Shown here piece after piece: positions 11,781 through 20,507 of a stretch of 64,000 nucleotides of DNA. Position 1 is the first letter of the stretch. Every line of letters begins with the position of its first letter. Position numbers and translations under genes: made by a program. Origin of the DNA: Sphingopyxis sp. 2PD (GTDB taxonomy: Bacteria; Pseudomonadota; Alphaproteobacteria; Sphingomonadales; Sphingomonadaceae); the NCBI RefSeq assembly GCF_005503695.1, contig NZ_SCMU01000009.1:46910-110909 (forward strand), written 5' to 3'. Below the pieces are notes generated by a model. The model worked only from the letters and a program-made list of their open reading frames with translations. It was not told the DNA's origin and made no database searches.

Positions 11781-13238
11781 ATGTTCGACAGTCTGAGCAA
11801 TCGGCTTGGCGATGTTTTCGGGAAGCTCCGCGGCCGCGGCGCGCTGACCGAGGCCGACGTGCGCGCCGCGATGCGCGAAGTGCGAATCGCCCTGCTCGAG
11901 GCTGACGTCGCGCTGCCCGTCGTGCGCAGCTTCGTCGATCAGGTCACCGAACTTGCGATCGGCCAGAACGTCCTGCGCTCGGTCACCCCGGGGCAACAGG
12001 TGGTCAAGATCGTCAGCGATGCGCTGACCGAAATGCTCGGCTCCGAAACCGCCGAGCTCGATCTTGCCGTCGCCCCGCCCGCCGTGATCATGATGGTCGG
12101 CCTGCAAGGCTCGGGCAAGACCACGACCACCGCGAAGATCGCAAAGCGGTTGAAGGACAAGGAGCGCAAGAAGGTGCTGATGGCGTCGCTCGACGTCAAC
12201 CGCCCCGCCGCGCAGGAACAGCTCGCCATCCTCGGCAGCCAGATCGACGTCGCGACCCTCCCTATCGTCGCAGGCCAGCAGCCGGTCGAAATCGCGCAGC
12301 GCGCCATGCAGGCGGCGAAGCTGCAGGGCTTCGACGTGCTGATGCTCGACACCGCGGGCCGCCTCCACGTCGACCAGCAGCTGATGGACGAGATGCAGGC
12401 GGTGTCGCGCACCGCGAACCCCGCTGAAACCCTGCTCGTTGTCGACAGCCTGACCGGCCAGGACGCGGTGCAGGTCGCGCAGCGCTTCACCGACCAGGTG
12501 CCGCTCACCGGCGTCGTGCTCACCCGCATGGACGGCGACGCGCGCGGCGGTGCGGCGCTGTCGATGCGCGCGGTCACCGGCAAGCCGATCAAGTTCGCGG
12601 GTACGGGCGAGAAACTCGACGGGCTGGAACTTTTCCAGCCGTCGCGCATCGCGGGCCGCATCCTCGGCATGGGCGACGTCGTCAGCCTCGTCGAACGCGC
12701 CGCCGAAACGATCCAGGCCGAAGAGGCCGAGGCGATGGCGGCGAAGATGGCCAAGGGCCAGTTCGACCTCAACGACCTCCGCACCCAGCTCAATCAGATG
12801 CGCCGCATGGGCGGCCTCGGCGCGCTCGCTGGCATGATCCCCGGCATCAAGAAGGCGCAGGCCCAGATGGCTGCGGGCGGCGCTGACGACAAGATGCTCA
12901 TTCATTTCGACGCGATCATGGGGTCGATGACCCCCAAGGAACGCGCGAAGCCCGAAATCCTGACCGCGAAGCGCAAGATCCGTATCGCCAACGGGTCGGG
13001 GACCACCGTGCAACAGGTCAACAAGGTGCTGAAGATGCATCAGGAAATGGCCAGCGCGATGAAGAAGATCCGCAAGATGGGCGGCCTCAAGGGGCTCGGC
13101 GCGCTGTTCGGCAAGGGCGGCGGCATTCCCGGCATGGGCGGCCCAGGCGGTTTGGGTGGCGGCGGCGGCCTCCCCGGCCTTGGTGGAGGCGGATCGATCC
13201 CGCCCGAACTTGCCAATTTGATGAATAAAAAGAAGTAA
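11781..13238 (+). CDS. ffh: Signal recognition particle GTPase Ffh
   Basis: A 485-residue SRP54 homologue that binds signal sequences and SRP RNA. The N domain (MFDSLSNRLGDVFGKLRGRG), the G domain with GLQGSGKTTTTAKIA, DTAGRLHVDQQLMDE and TRMDGDARGGA, and the methionine-rich M domain (FDLNDLRTQLNQMRRMGG, with MKKIRKMGGLKGLG near 430) are all present. A Gly/Pro-rich tail ends the protein. ATG 11781 is chosen over TTG 11772. It heads the ribosomal cluster with rpsP 39 bases downstream. Confidence 0.97.
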   Translation: MFDSLSNRLGDVFGKLRGRGALTEADVRAAMREVRIALLEADVALPVVRSFVDQVTELAIGQNVLRSVTPGQQVVKIVSDALTEMLGSETAELDLAVAPPAVIMMVGLQGSGKTTTTAKIAKRLKDKERKKVLMASLDVNRPAAQEQLAILGSQIDVATLPIVAGQQPVEIAQRAMQAAKLQGFDVLMLDTAGRLHVDQQLMDEMQAVSRTANPAETLLVVDSLTGQDAVQVAQRFTDQVPLTGVVLTRMDGDARGGAALSMRAVTGKPIKFAGTGEKLDGLELFQPSRIAGRILGMGDVVSLVERAAETIQAEEAEAMAAKMAKGQFDLNDLRTQLNQMRRMGGLGALAGMIPGIKKAQAQMAAGGADDKMLIHFDAIMGSMTPKERAKPEILTAKRKIRIANGSGTTVQQVNKVLKMHQEMASAMKKIRKMGGLKGLGALFGKGGGIPGMGGPGGLGGGGGLPGLGGGGSIPPELANLMNKKK

Positions 13239-13277
13239 TTAAACCCGAATTTCAGTTACAAGAAAAAGGAAAATATC

Positions 13278-13928
13278 ATGGCAACCTCCATTCGCCTCGC
13301 TCGCGGCGGTTCGAAAAAGCGTCCCTATTACAAGATCGTCGTTGCTGACTCGCGCAGCCCGCGCGATGGCCGCTTCATCGAGCGTATCGGCAGCTACAAC
13401 CCGCTGCTCGCCAAGGATAATCCCGAGCGCGTCAAGCTCGACGCGGACCGCGCGAAGCATTGGCTGAGCGTCGGCGCCCAGCCGAGCGACCGCGTTGCCC
13501 GCTTCCTCGACGCTGCGGGCGTCAAGGAACGCGCTGCACGCAACAACCCGAACAAGGGTGTCCCGGGCGAAAAGGCGAAGGAACGCGCCGAAGAAAAGGC
13601 CCAGAAGATCGCTGATGCCGCCGAAGCGGCTGCCGCTGCCGCCGCCGCTCCGGCGCCGGAACCCGAAGCTGCTGAAGAAGCAGCTCCGGAAGTGGCCGCC
13701 GAAGAAGCTGCTGCCCCCGAGGCCGCAGAATCGGATGCGACCGGTTCGGTGAAGAGCGAAGAAACCGCCGAAGCGGTGGCCGAAGCCGTCGCCGACGAAG
13801 TCCCCGCCGACGCGACCGCCGAAGACGCGACCGCGATCGCCGAAGAAGTCGCCGAAGGCGGCCCGGTCGCTGCCGAAGCCGAAGAAGCTCCGGCTGCTGA
13901 AGCTGGCGAAGAAAAGGCCGAAGGCTAA
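13278..13928 (+). CDS. rpsP: 30S ribosomal protein S16 with long acidic C-terminal extension
   Basis: The first 84 residues are ordinary S16 ([56 protein letters not shown]). The protein then continues to 216 residues, while typical S16 is about 80-90. The extra part begins with a charged helix ([20 protein letters not shown]) and becomes almost entirely Ala, Glu, Pro and Val. Extensions of S16 are known in alphaproteobacteria, and this one more than doubles the protein. The tail is probably disordered and surface exposed; its role is unknown. rimM follows after 3 bases. Confidence 0.96.
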   Translation: MATSIRLARGGSKKRPYYKIVVADSRSPRDGRFIERIGSYNPLLAKDNPERVKLDADRAKHWLSVGAQPSDRVARFLDAAGVKERAARNNPNKGVPGEKAKERAEEKAQKIADAAEAAAAAAAAPAPEPEAAEEAAPEVAAEEAAAPEAAESDATGSVKSEETAEAVAEAVADEVPADATAEDATAIAEEVAEGGPVAAEAEEAPAAEAGEEKAEG

Positions 13929-13931
13929 ACC

Positions 13932-14426
13932 TTGTCCGACGCGAATCGCCCCGTCACCCTTGCCGCCATCGCCGGCGCGCACGGGGTGCGGGGCGAGGTG
14001 CGGCTCAAACTGTTCGGCGAAGGCGCGGAGGCTCTCCGCGCCTTTTCCGTTTTCAACGCGGGCGACCGCACGCTGACCCTCAAATCGGTGCGACCGGCCA
14101 ATCAGGGCGCGGTCGCGACCTTTGCCGAGGTGGGTGACCGGAGCGCCGCCGAAGCGCTTCGCGGTACCGTCCTCACCGTCCCGCGCTCGGCGCTGCCGCC
14201 GCTCGGCGAGGGCGAATATTATCACCACGACCTCATCGGCCTCGCCTGCGTGTCGACCGACGGCGCCGCGATCGGCCAGGTCGTCGCCGTCGAAAATTTC
14301 GGCGCGGGCGACATCCTCGAAATCGAAAAGCCCGGCGGCAAGCGCTTCATGGTGCCGATGAATGCTCGGGCGGTCCCGGCGTGGAACGACGACGGCATCA
14401 CTATAAACGCGGCATTCGTCGAGTAA
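13932..14426 (+). CDS. rimM: Ribosome maturation factor RimM
   Basis: A 164-residue 16S rRNA processing factor that acts on the 30S head with S19. The RimM N domain (VTLAAIAGAHGVRGEVRLKLF) is followed by the PRC barrel (EYYHHDLIGLACVSTDG, ENFGAGDILEIEKPGGKRFMVPMN). The start is TTG at 13932, three bases past the rpsP stop, suggesting coupled translation. In most bacteria trmD follows directly; here the cluster is interrupted and trmD resumes at 19765. Confidence 0.95.
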   Translation: MSDANRPVTLAAIAGAHGVRGEVRLKLFGEGAEALRAFSVFNAGDRTLTLKSVRPANQGAVATFAEVGDRSAAEALRGTVLTVPRSALPPLGEGEYYHHDLIGLACVSTDGAAIGQVVAVENFGAGDILEIEKPGGKRFMVPMNARAVPAWNDDGITINAAFVE

Positions 14427-14458
14427 CGACGGCTTTGGGTTGGGGAGCGGACGTTGCC

Positions 14459-14649
14459 GATCCTCCCCGGAACGGGGAGGGGGACCAGCGAAGCTGGTGG
14501 AGGGGCACCATCGGTTTGCCTTGCCGCCAAAGTCGTGCGCCGATTCTAAGTTCTTGGAAAGCTTGGCTCTTCCAGCCCAGCGCTGCGTAAGCCGCCTGTG
14601 CCCCTCCACCACCCTTCGGGTGGTCCCCCTCCCCCGGTGGGGGAGGATC
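14459..14649. repeat. Palindromic repeat, family B (GATCCTCCC ends), copy 1
   Basis: Begins GATCCTCCCCGGAACGGGGA and ends in the mirror image GGTGGGGGAGGATC. Internally it carries GGACCAGCGAAGCTGGTGG and GAGGGGCAC arms opposed by GCCCCTCCACCACCC. It fills most of the 324-base gap between rimM and the serine hydrolase, the left edge of the segment that splits the ribosomal cluster. No gene is seen in the gap. Confidence 0.8.
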
Positions 14650-14750
14650 GGCTATGTCCGCAATCGCTCGTTTCCAGACGACAACGCGCATCGCTGATTG
14701 TCGGCGGCTCCCGGCGCTGTTAGCCTGACTGCGATTGCTGTGGAGGGACT

Positions 14751-16259
14751 ATGCGCTGGAAATCGGGTTTCGTTTTCGCTCTGATGCTTGGGGTCGCCGC
14801 TCCCGCGCTGGCGCAGGACGCCAAACCCAAAACCCTCGACCAGATCACCCCCGAAATCGACGCGCTGTTCGCCAAATATCAGGCCGACGCGCATATTCCC
14901 GGCATGGTCTATGGCCTCGTCAAGGACGGCAAGCTCGCCTATGTAAAAGGCGTCGGCGTCCAGAACCTCGACGACAAGAGCGCCGTCACCGCCGACAGCC
15001 GCTTCCGCATCGCATCGATGACCAAGGCGTTCACCGCGCTTGCGATCCTGAAACTGCGCGACGATGGCAAGCTGCGCCTCGACGACCTCGCCGAGGATCA
15101 TGTCCCCGAAATGAAGGGCTGGGTCTATCCCACCAAGGACAGCCCGCGCATCCGCATCCGCGACCTGCTCCACCATGTCGGCGGGCTGGTCACCGACGAT
15201 CCATGGGGCGACCGCCAACAGATCTTGCCGCAGGCGGATTTTACCAGGATGATCGCCGCCGGGGTGCCGTTCAGCCGCGTCCCGCAGTCCGCCCATGAAT
15301 ATTCGAACTACGGCTATGCGCTGCTCGGCCGGATCATCGCCAACGCGTCGGGCATGGCGTACACCGACTATATCCAGCGGACGATCCTGACCCCGCTCGG
15401 CATGACGAGCAGCGGTTTCGACGTCACCAAGACGCCAAAGGCGGTCTATGCGCGCGGCTATCGCTGGGAAAATGACGCCTGGTCGCCCGAACCCGAGATG
15501 ATCGATGGCGCCTTCAACGCCATGGGCGGGATGCAGGTCAGCGCCAACGACTATGCCAAATGGATCGCCTTCCTGCTCGCCGCATGGCCCGCGCGCGACG
15601 ACGCCGACACCGGCCCGATCAAGCGCGCGACGGTGCGCGAAATGGCGCAGGGATTGAACTTCGTAACGGTGGCGAACCGTATCGGCGCCAGCGGTGCGAC
15701 GGCGTGTAAACAGGCCGCCGCCTATGCGATGGGCTGGCGCGTCGCACAGGACTGCGACTTGGGGCTCACGCTCGCGCATGGCGGCGGCTATCCGGGCTAT
15801 GGCAGCCATGTGATGCTGATGCCCGACCATGGGGTCGGGGTATTCGCGCTGTCGAACCGCACCTATGCTGGGCCGTCGGCTCCGGCGTGGGACAGCGCGG
15901 TTACGATGGACAAGGCGGGATTGCTCACCGGACGCGCGGTGCCGATCTCCCCCGCCGTGGCGGATGCCTATGCCGCGGCGCGCGCCGCTTATGTCGCGGG
16001 CAATCTGGCCCCGCTGGACGGCAAGCTGGCAATGAATTTCCTGCTCGACCGCTCGGCGGCGAACTGGGCCGCCGAATTCGCGCGGCTGAAGGCCGCGGTC
16101 GGCGACTGCCCGACCGCCGAGCCGTTGAACCCGACCGGTGCGATGTCGGCGACCTTCCGCCTCAATTGCAGCAAGGGCCAGCTCGACGGGGCGCTGCTGC
16201 TCGCGCCGACCACCCCGGCAACGGTGCAGGCGCTGCGCTTTCGTGTTGTGACGCCGTAG
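14751..16259 (+). CDS. Exported serine hydrolase, class C beta-lactamase-like
   Basis: A 502-residue protein with a clear signal peptide (cleavage after APALAQ, near residue 22). The serine beta-lactamase/DD-peptidase fold shows SxxK at 89-92 (SMTK), a YSN motif near 183 (YSNYGYALLGRI), and HGGGYPGYGS near 343 at the KTG-equivalent position. A C-terminal domain of about 100 residues follows. Family members include esterases, D-aminopeptidases and peptidoglycan enzymes, so antibiotic resistance should not be inferred. It is the first gene of the segment inserted between rimM and trmD. Confidence 0.9.
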   Translation: MRWKSGFVFALMLGVAAPALAQDAKPKTLDQITPEIDALFAKYQADAHIPGMVYGLVKDGKLAYVKGVGVQNLDDKSAVTADSRFRIASMTKAFTALAILKLRDDGKLRLDDLAEDHVPEMKGWVYPTKDSPRIRIRDLLHHVGGLVTDDPWGDRQQILPQADFTRMIAAGVPFSRVPQSAHEYSNYGYALLGRIIANASGMAYTDYIQRTILTPLGMTSSGFDVTKTPKAVYARGYRWENDAWSPEPEMIDGAFNAMGGMQVSANDYAKWIAFLLAAWPARDDADTGPIKRATVREMAQGLNFVTVANRIGASGATACKQAAAYAMGWRVAQDCDLGLTLAHGGGYPGYGSHVMLMPDHGVGVFALSNRTYAGPSAPAWDSAVTMDKAGLLTGRAVPISPAVADAYAAARAAYVAGNLAPLDGKLAMNFLLDRSAANWAAEFARLKAAVGDCPTAEPLNPTGAMSATFRLNCSKGQLDGALLLAPTTPATVQALRFRVVTP

Positions 16260-16280
16260 CTTGTGCTCCGTTCCATCGCC

Positions 16281-16347
16281 GTAGCCCTGAGCCTGTCGAA
16301 GGGCGCTTGTCGGCGATAGTCGCCCTTCGACAGGCTCAGGGCTGCGG
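16281..16347. repeat. Palindromic repeat, family D (copy 1)
   Basis: GTAGCCCTGAGCCTGTCGAA with GGGCG on the left and CGCCCTTCGACAGGCTCAGG with GCT on the right. The second copy is at 62581-62644. It separates two convergent genes. Confidence 0.85.
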
Positions 16348-16375
16348 TTCGATTGCTTTTGCTCGCGTGCGCGGA

Positions 16376-17620
16376 TCACGCCGCCTCGATAAACACCACC
16401 CGGTTGCGCCCGCTTTCCTTAGCGGCGTACAGGTTGATGTCGGCGGACTTCATCGCCGCACCAAAGCTGGTGTTGCGGCCGATATGGACCAGCCCCATGC
16501 TCGCGGTGACCGGGCGTTCGAGCAGCGGCACCATTTGCGCGACATAAGCGCCGATCCGCTGGCGCAGCCGCTCGGCCTCGATCGCGACCGCGGCGGGGGC
16601 GCCGCGGAACAGCAGCGCAAATTCCTCACCGCCGACCCGCGCCGCCAGCGCCGAACCCGAACCCAGTGCGACCCCGGCGGCAAAGATCACCCGGTCGCCG
16701 ACATCATGGCCATGATGATCGTTGATCGCCTTGAAATGGTCGAGATCGACCAGCGCGATCGCGACCGGCGGCTCGTCGTTGAAACTTTCTTCGATCGCCC
16801 GCCGATTGGCGAGGCCGGTCAGCGGGTCGGTGTGCGCGATGATCCGCATCGCCTCGGCTTGAGCGCGCGCTTCCTGCCGCTCGCGGCGCAGCCGGACGAG
16901 GCGGTCAAGAATGCCGAGCGCCGTGAGCATCACTTCCAGCCCGAGCGCGGGAAACAGCAGGAACAGGAAATTGTCGAACGGCTGGCCAAGGACAAGGTCG
17001 TGGAACAGGCTGACCCCATAAACCCCGCCGATGCCGCTCCACGCCGCCGCCTGATAACGCGCGGTGCGGCTGCCGCGCGTTAGTGCGATCACCACCGCCG
17101 ATGCACATAGCGCCAGCATCGCGACCAGCACCGCACTGCGCAGCATCAAATAGGTGGTCGCGTCGGGCATGACCGTTACGGGGGTGGTGAGCAGGATCAG
17201 GACCGGCGGCCAGCCGAGCCAGCGATGCAGCCGCGGATCGATCATCCCGGGTTCGAGATAAGACCGCAGGAACACGCCCGACACGACCAGGCTCAGGTCA
17301 AAGAATATCGTGATCCACACCTGCCGCGCAAAACTGTCGGGGGCCAGCCATGGCCCCATGGCCAGCGGCGACAGGGCGATGACGAGCGCAAAATAGGACA
17401 GCGCGCGGACGCTCTGCCAGATCAGAAAGCGTTCGCGCAGCAGCCGGTAAAAGACCGCATTATAGGCCAGCGAAAACAGCAGCAGGCCCAGAAAGATGCC
17501 GGTCAGTACTCCGTCCCACGTCATGCTGGTTGCCGCCGCGAATGAAGATTGCGCGCGCGCCGGTGCTGCGGCGGCCAACAGCCCCGCGCCCAACGTCAAT
17601 ATTCGCGCGCCTCGCGCCAT
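16376..17620 (-). CDS. Diguanylate cyclase with 7TM (7TMR-DISM-like) sensor region
   Basis: A 414-residue protein with a signal peptide ending near APARAQS, about seven hydrophobic helices (residues about 35-235), a short coiled linker rich in Arg and Glu, and a GGDEF domain (about 250-410). The active-site motif is GGEEF (ARVGGEEFALLF), which is catalytically competent; DLDHFKAINDHHGHDVGD is also typical. The membrane part resembles 7TMR-DISM receptors without their usual periplasmic domain, so the signal is unknown. It lies inside the segment that splits rimM from trmD. Confidence 0.9.
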   Translation of the reverse strand: MARGARILTLGAGLLAAAAPARAQSSFAAATSMTWDGVLTGIFLGLLLFSLAYNAVFYRLLRERFLIWQSVRALSYFALVIALSPLAMGPWLAPDSFARQVWITIFFDLSLVVSGVFLRSYLEPGMIDPRLHRWLGWPPVLILLTTPVTVMPDATTYLMLRSAVLVAMLALCASAVVIALTRGSRTARYQAAAWSGIGGVYGVSLFHDLVLGQPFDNFLFLLFPALGLEVMLTALGILDRLVRLRRERQEARAQAEAMRIIAHTDPLTGLANRRAIEESFNDEPPVAIALVDLDHFKAINDHHGHDVGDRVIFAAGVALGSGSALAARVGGEEFALLFRGAPAAVAIEAERLRQRIGAYVAQMVPLLERPVTASMGLVHIGRNTSFGAAMKSADINLYAAKESGRNRVVFIEAA

Positions 17621-17710
17621 GCGACCCCCATTTGTCCAACAGGGAAGGCTAGGCGCTGAGCGGCTGATTTTTGGTTAACGGAGCGTTGGCAATCGGCGGC
17701 CTTTTGCAAA

Positions 17711-17802
17711 CCATAGCCGCAAGCTGGACGAAGGGCACCTGTCAGGTAAGAGAGGGGGGAACCTTCGGGCGGGGACTCCCTTCGGCCAGCTTGCGGCTAT
17801 GG
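17711..17802. repeat. Inverted repeat with 17-base perfect arms
   Basis: CCATAGCCGCAAGCTGG at 17711-17727 and its exact reverse complement at 17786-17802, with further partial pairing inward (ACGAAGGG / CCCTTCGG). I did not find another copy in the window. The region 17621-17842 has no gene. Confidence 0.8.
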
Positions 17803-17842
17803 CGAGTGCAGTGTCATCATTAACCAGCCTTGTGCTTGACGG

Positions 17843-18022
17843 TCATCCGGCATCGCGCTGGATCACCGGCAAAGGCTGTGCGCCCGACATGGGGGCAGGC
17901 CGCGCAACCCGGCCGCCGATGCTGCGGAACGACGCGAGCAGCCACACCAGTCCGCGGTGCAAATCATTGCTGAAATGCGGATGGCCGTCGTTCCATGTCC
18001 GCATCCAAATCTCGTCTTTCAT
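17843..18022 (-). CDS. Small 59-residue ORF divergent from the LysR gene
   Basis: Below the usual length cut-off but well supported. The ATG at 18022 has AGGAG seven bases upstream, the frame is open for 59 codons, and the product starts MKDEIWMRTWNDGHPHFSND. That N-terminus is rich in Trp, Asp, His and Asn, unlike an antisense shadow. The protein has no signal peptide or membrane helix. It is transcribed divergently from the LysR gene with about 100 bases between starts, so it may be that regulator's target. Function unknown. Confidence 0.6.
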   Translation of the reverse strand: MKDEIWMRTWNDGHPHFSNDLHRGLVWLLASFRSIGGRVARPAPMSGAQPLPVIQRDAG

Positions 18023-18119
18023 CGCTCATCTCCTGCTGATCCGATGGTCAACAGATGCGCCTTTGCGACGCTCGCCGCCAACAAAAGCTTTGCGTCATAT
18101 CATAAGTATGGCTTATATA

Positions 18120-19046
18120 ATGGCGATGCCCAAGCTGCCGCCTCTTGCCGCGATCCGGACCTTCGAAGCCGCCGGAAGGCTGCAAAATTTCTCGCGCGCG
18201 GCCGAGGAATTGGGGCTGACGCAGGCGGCGGTCAGCTATCAGGTGCGCCAATTGGAGGACCGGCTGGGCCGCGCGCTGTTCGTGCGCGAAAAGGGGCGCG
18301 TGCGGCTGTCCGAGACGGGCCAGCGGCTGCTCCCGGCGATCTCGGGCGCCTTTGGCGCGATGGGCGATGCGTTCGCCGCATTGGGCAATGACGAGGCCGA
18401 TGTGCTGACGATCAGCGCGATGACGACCTTTGGCGGCACCTGGCTCAGCGCGCGGATTGGTGGGTTCCAGCTCGCCTATCCCGACCTTGCGGTGCGCATG
18501 TTGATGAACAATGATCTGGTCGACTTCAACGCCACCAATGTCGATGTCGCCATCAGGGTGGGCCGCGGCGGATGGCCGGGGCTGCGCGCCGATTTTCTGT
18601 ACCGCAGCCACGTCACCCCGATTTGTGCGCAGGCCTTTCTCGACGCCAACCATATCGCGGCGCCGGCCGATTTGCTGAACGTCGACCGTCTGGCGCCCAA
18701 CGATCCCTGGTGGGCGGGCTGGTTCGCCGCTGCGGGCGTCGCCACCGTGCCGGCGCCGCGGCGCAGCGGGATCGAGCTCGACAGCCAGTTGCAGGAGGCG
18801 AGCGCAGTGCAGAGCGGTTACGGCATCGCGTTGATGACGCCGCTGCTATGGCGCGCCGAACTGGACGCAGGGCGACTGGTCCAGCCGTTCGACACGCTCT
18901 ACCAACCCGGCACCTCCCACTATCTCGTCCACCGCGAAAACCGCGTCGGCGTCCGCAAGATCGAGCGCTTCCGCGAATGGCTGTACGCTGAGTTGGAGAA
19001 GGATCGCCACCGGCTGCCGGATGAATTGTGGGAACCGCTCGGCTGA
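18120..19046 (+). CDS. LysR family transcriptional regulator, GcvA-like
   Basis: About 308 residues. The N-terminal winged helix is clear (LPPLAAIRTFEAAGRLQNFS, LTQAAVSYQVRQLEDRLG, LFVREKGRVRLSETGQRLL), and the effector domain begins near residue 95 (LTISAMTTFGGTWLSARIG). The resemblance is to GcvA-type regulators that act on a divergent neighbour. Starts at 18108, 18120 and 18126 are all in frame; 18120 or 18126 give the usual distance to the first helix. The frame open further upstream overlaps the divergent small ORF and is not used. Confidence 0.9.
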   Translation: MAMPKLPPLAAIRTFEAAGRLQNFSRAAEELGLTQAAVSYQVRQLEDRLGRALFVREKGRVRLSETGQRLLPAISGAFGAMGDAFAALGNDEADVLTISAMTTFGGTWLSARIGGFQLAYPDLAVRMLMNNDLVDFNATNVDVAIRVGRGGWPGLRADFLYRSHVTPICAQAFLDANHIAAPADLLNVDRLAPNDPWWAGWFAAAGVATVPAPRRSGIELDSQLQEASAVQSGYGIALMTPLLWRAELDAGRLVQPFDTLYQPGTSHYLVHRENRVGVRKIERFREWLYAELEKDRHRLPDELWEPLG

Positions 19047-19072
19047 ATCGCCTCGACAGCCAATGGTGCAAT

Positions 19073-19093
19073 GTATATACATGATGTATATAC
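19073..19093. promoter_or_regulatory. Probable VapB/AbrB operator: twin GTATATAC palindrome
   Basis: Two copies of the self-complementary octamer GTATATAC, at 19073-19080 and 19086-19093, separated by ATGAT. The whole 21-base block is a near-perfect palindrome. It lies 10 bases upstream of the antitoxin start, the expected place for autoregulation by an AbrB-type antitoxin complex. Confidence 0.7.
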
Positions 19094-19103
19094 GGAGCCT
19101 GCC

Positions 19104-19391
19104 ATGACCAAAGAATATCGCGCCAAAGTTTTTAAATCGGGCAACTCACTCGCGTTGCGCCTGCCCAAGGCGCTGGGGTTGGAGGAGGGCACCGAGATGA
19201 TCGTCCGCGAGGAGCGCGGCGAGTTCCGTTTCGAGCCTGCCGACAGGCCAAAAGCGAAGATCGACATCAGCGGCTTTGCTGGGAAGGCGCCAGGCCTAAA
19301 GCTAGCTCCACGGGCAGATTTCGAGGAACGCCCGAGCACAATTGCTGCACGTCAGGCGGCGGAACTTGCCGAGGCGGCTAAGAAGGCGTGA
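19104..19391 (+). CDS. vapB: AbrB/MazE-fold antitoxin (VapB-type)
   Basis: 95 residues. The N-terminal 45 residues are a swapped-hairpin AbrB/SpoVT DNA-binding domain (YRAKVFKSGNSLALRLPKAL, GTEMIVREERGEFRFEP). The C-terminal half (ADFEERPSTIAARQAAELAE) is the probable toxin-binding tail. ATG 19104 is preceded by GGAGCC and by the palindromic operator at 19073-19093. The stop overlaps the GTG start of the toxin by four bases, the classical toxin-antitoxin arrangement. Confidence 0.88.
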   Translation: MTKEYRAKVFKSGNSLALRLPKALGLEEGTEMIVREERGEFRFEPADRPKAKIDISGFAGKAPGLKLAPRADFEERPSTIAARQAAELAEAAKKA

Positions 19392-19768
19392 TCCGTTATC
19401 TGATCGACGCCAACTCGGCAGTTTATGCTATGGATGACGGGCATGAGGTGCTGACGGCCCGGATCGCCGATCACGCACCCGGCGAGATTGCGATGTCGAC
19501 CGTCAGCTATGCCGAGGTTGCTTATGGCACTTATGTCGGCAAGCCGCCGCCGCCCGAAATACTCGATGCCTTCGTGGCAGCCATCCCGCTTTTATCATTC
19601 GACGAAGCGGCGGCGCGCGAATATGCGCGATTGCCTTTCAAACGCGCGCGCTTCGACCGCTTGCTTGCTGCCCACGCGCTCAGCATCGGCGCAACAGTCA
19701 TCACCAACAACGAATCCGACTTTGCGGACGTGCCGGGCTTGAGGGTCGAGAATTGGACGCTGCCATGA
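19388..19768 (+). CDS. vapC: PIN-domain ribonuclease toxin (VapC-type)
   Basis: 126 residues with GTG start. The PIN acidic residues are all visible: D8 in [10 protein letters not shown], the glutamate in [10 protein letters not shown], the aspartate in [13 protein letters not shown], and NNESDF near the C-terminus. VapC toxins cleave tRNA or rRNA when freed from VapB; the target here is unknown. The stop overlaps the ATG of trmD (ATGA), so the toxin is directly upstream of, and probably translationally coupled to, an essential tRNA methyltransferase gene. Confidence 0.9.
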   Translation: MIRYLIDANSAVYAMDDGHEVLTARIADHAPGEIAMSTVSYAEVAYGTYVGKPPPPEILDAFVAAIPLLSFDEAAAREYARLPFKRARFDRLLAAHALSIGATVITNNESDFADVPGLRVENWTLP

Positions 19769-20502
19769 CCTTCACCGCCGTCCCGCTCACCCTCTACCCC
19801 GACATGTTCCCCGGCCCGCTTGGCCACAGCATGGCGGGGCGCGCGCTCGAAAGCGGGACATGGGCGTGTGCGCCGGTGCAGATCCGCGATTTTGCGACCG
19901 ACAGGCATCGCACCGTCGACGACACCCCCGCAGGCGGCGGGGCGGGGATGGTGCTGAAGGCCGATGTGCTGGGGGCGGCGCTTGACCATGCGGTCGCTGC
20001 GTATCCGGGCCTGCCGATCCTCGCCATGACCCCGCGCGGCACCCCGATCACGCAGGCGCGCGTGCGCGAACTGGCGGCGGGGCCGGGGGCGATCATCCTC
20101 TGCGGCCGGTTCGAGGGATTCGACGAGCGCATCTTCGACGCGCGCCCGATCGAAGAAGTGTCGATGGGCGACATCATATTGTCGGGCGGCGAGATGGGCG
20201 CGCTCCTGCTCCTCGACGCTTGCATTCGGCTGCTTCCCGGCGTAATGGGCGCGGCTTCAAGCGGAGACGACGAATCGTTCGAGAACGGTTTGCTCGAATA
20301 TCCGCACTATACCCGACCTGTGACATGGGAAGGGCGCACGATCCCCGAAGTGCTGCGATCGGGGGATCATGCGAAGATCGCCGCCTGGCGGAAACAACAG
20401 GCGGAGGAGATTACACGGTTACGCAGGCCGGACCTTTGGGAGCGCCATGAGGGCGCTCGGGCCCGACCTGCCTCTGGCGCGCGGCGAAAAGAAAAGGACT
20501 AG
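19765..20502 (+). CDS. trmD: tRNA (guanine-N1)-methyltransferase TrmD
   Basis: 245 residues; a trefoil-knot SPOUT enzyme that makes m1G37 and prevents +1 frameshifting. Family landmarks are [52 protein letters not shown] and the knot segment [20 protein letters not shown]. The start at 19765 overlaps the vapC stop. rplS follows after 5 bases, as in the standard operon, but rimM is 5.3 kb upstream. Confidence 0.97.
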   Translation: MTFTAVPLTLYPDMFPGPLGHSMAGRALESGTWACAPVQIRDFATDRHRTVDDTPAGGGAGMVLKADVLGAALDHAVAAYPGLPILAMTPRGTPITQARVRELAAGPGAIILCGRFEGFDERIFDARPIEEVSMGDIILSGGEMGALLLLDACIRLLPGVMGAASSGDDESFENGLLEYPHYTRPVTWEGRTIPEVLRSGDHAKIAAWRKQQAEEITRLRRPDLWERHEGARARPASGARRKEKD

Positions 20503-20507
20503 AGGAC

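Noticed and set aside
11586..13040. 484-codon open frame antisense to ffh
   Set aside because: It mirrors ffh exactly, is rich in His, Arg and Asp as GC-rich antisense frames are, and has no recognisable domain; ffh on the other strand is certain.
14751..16259. Antibiotic-resistance class C beta-lactamase
   Set aside because: The fold is shared with esterases and peptidases, the protein has an extra C-terminal domain, and no AmpR-type regulator is present.
14652..16379. 575-codon open frame antisense to the serine hydrolase
   Set aside because: It runs through repeat sequence at both ends and lacks any family motif.
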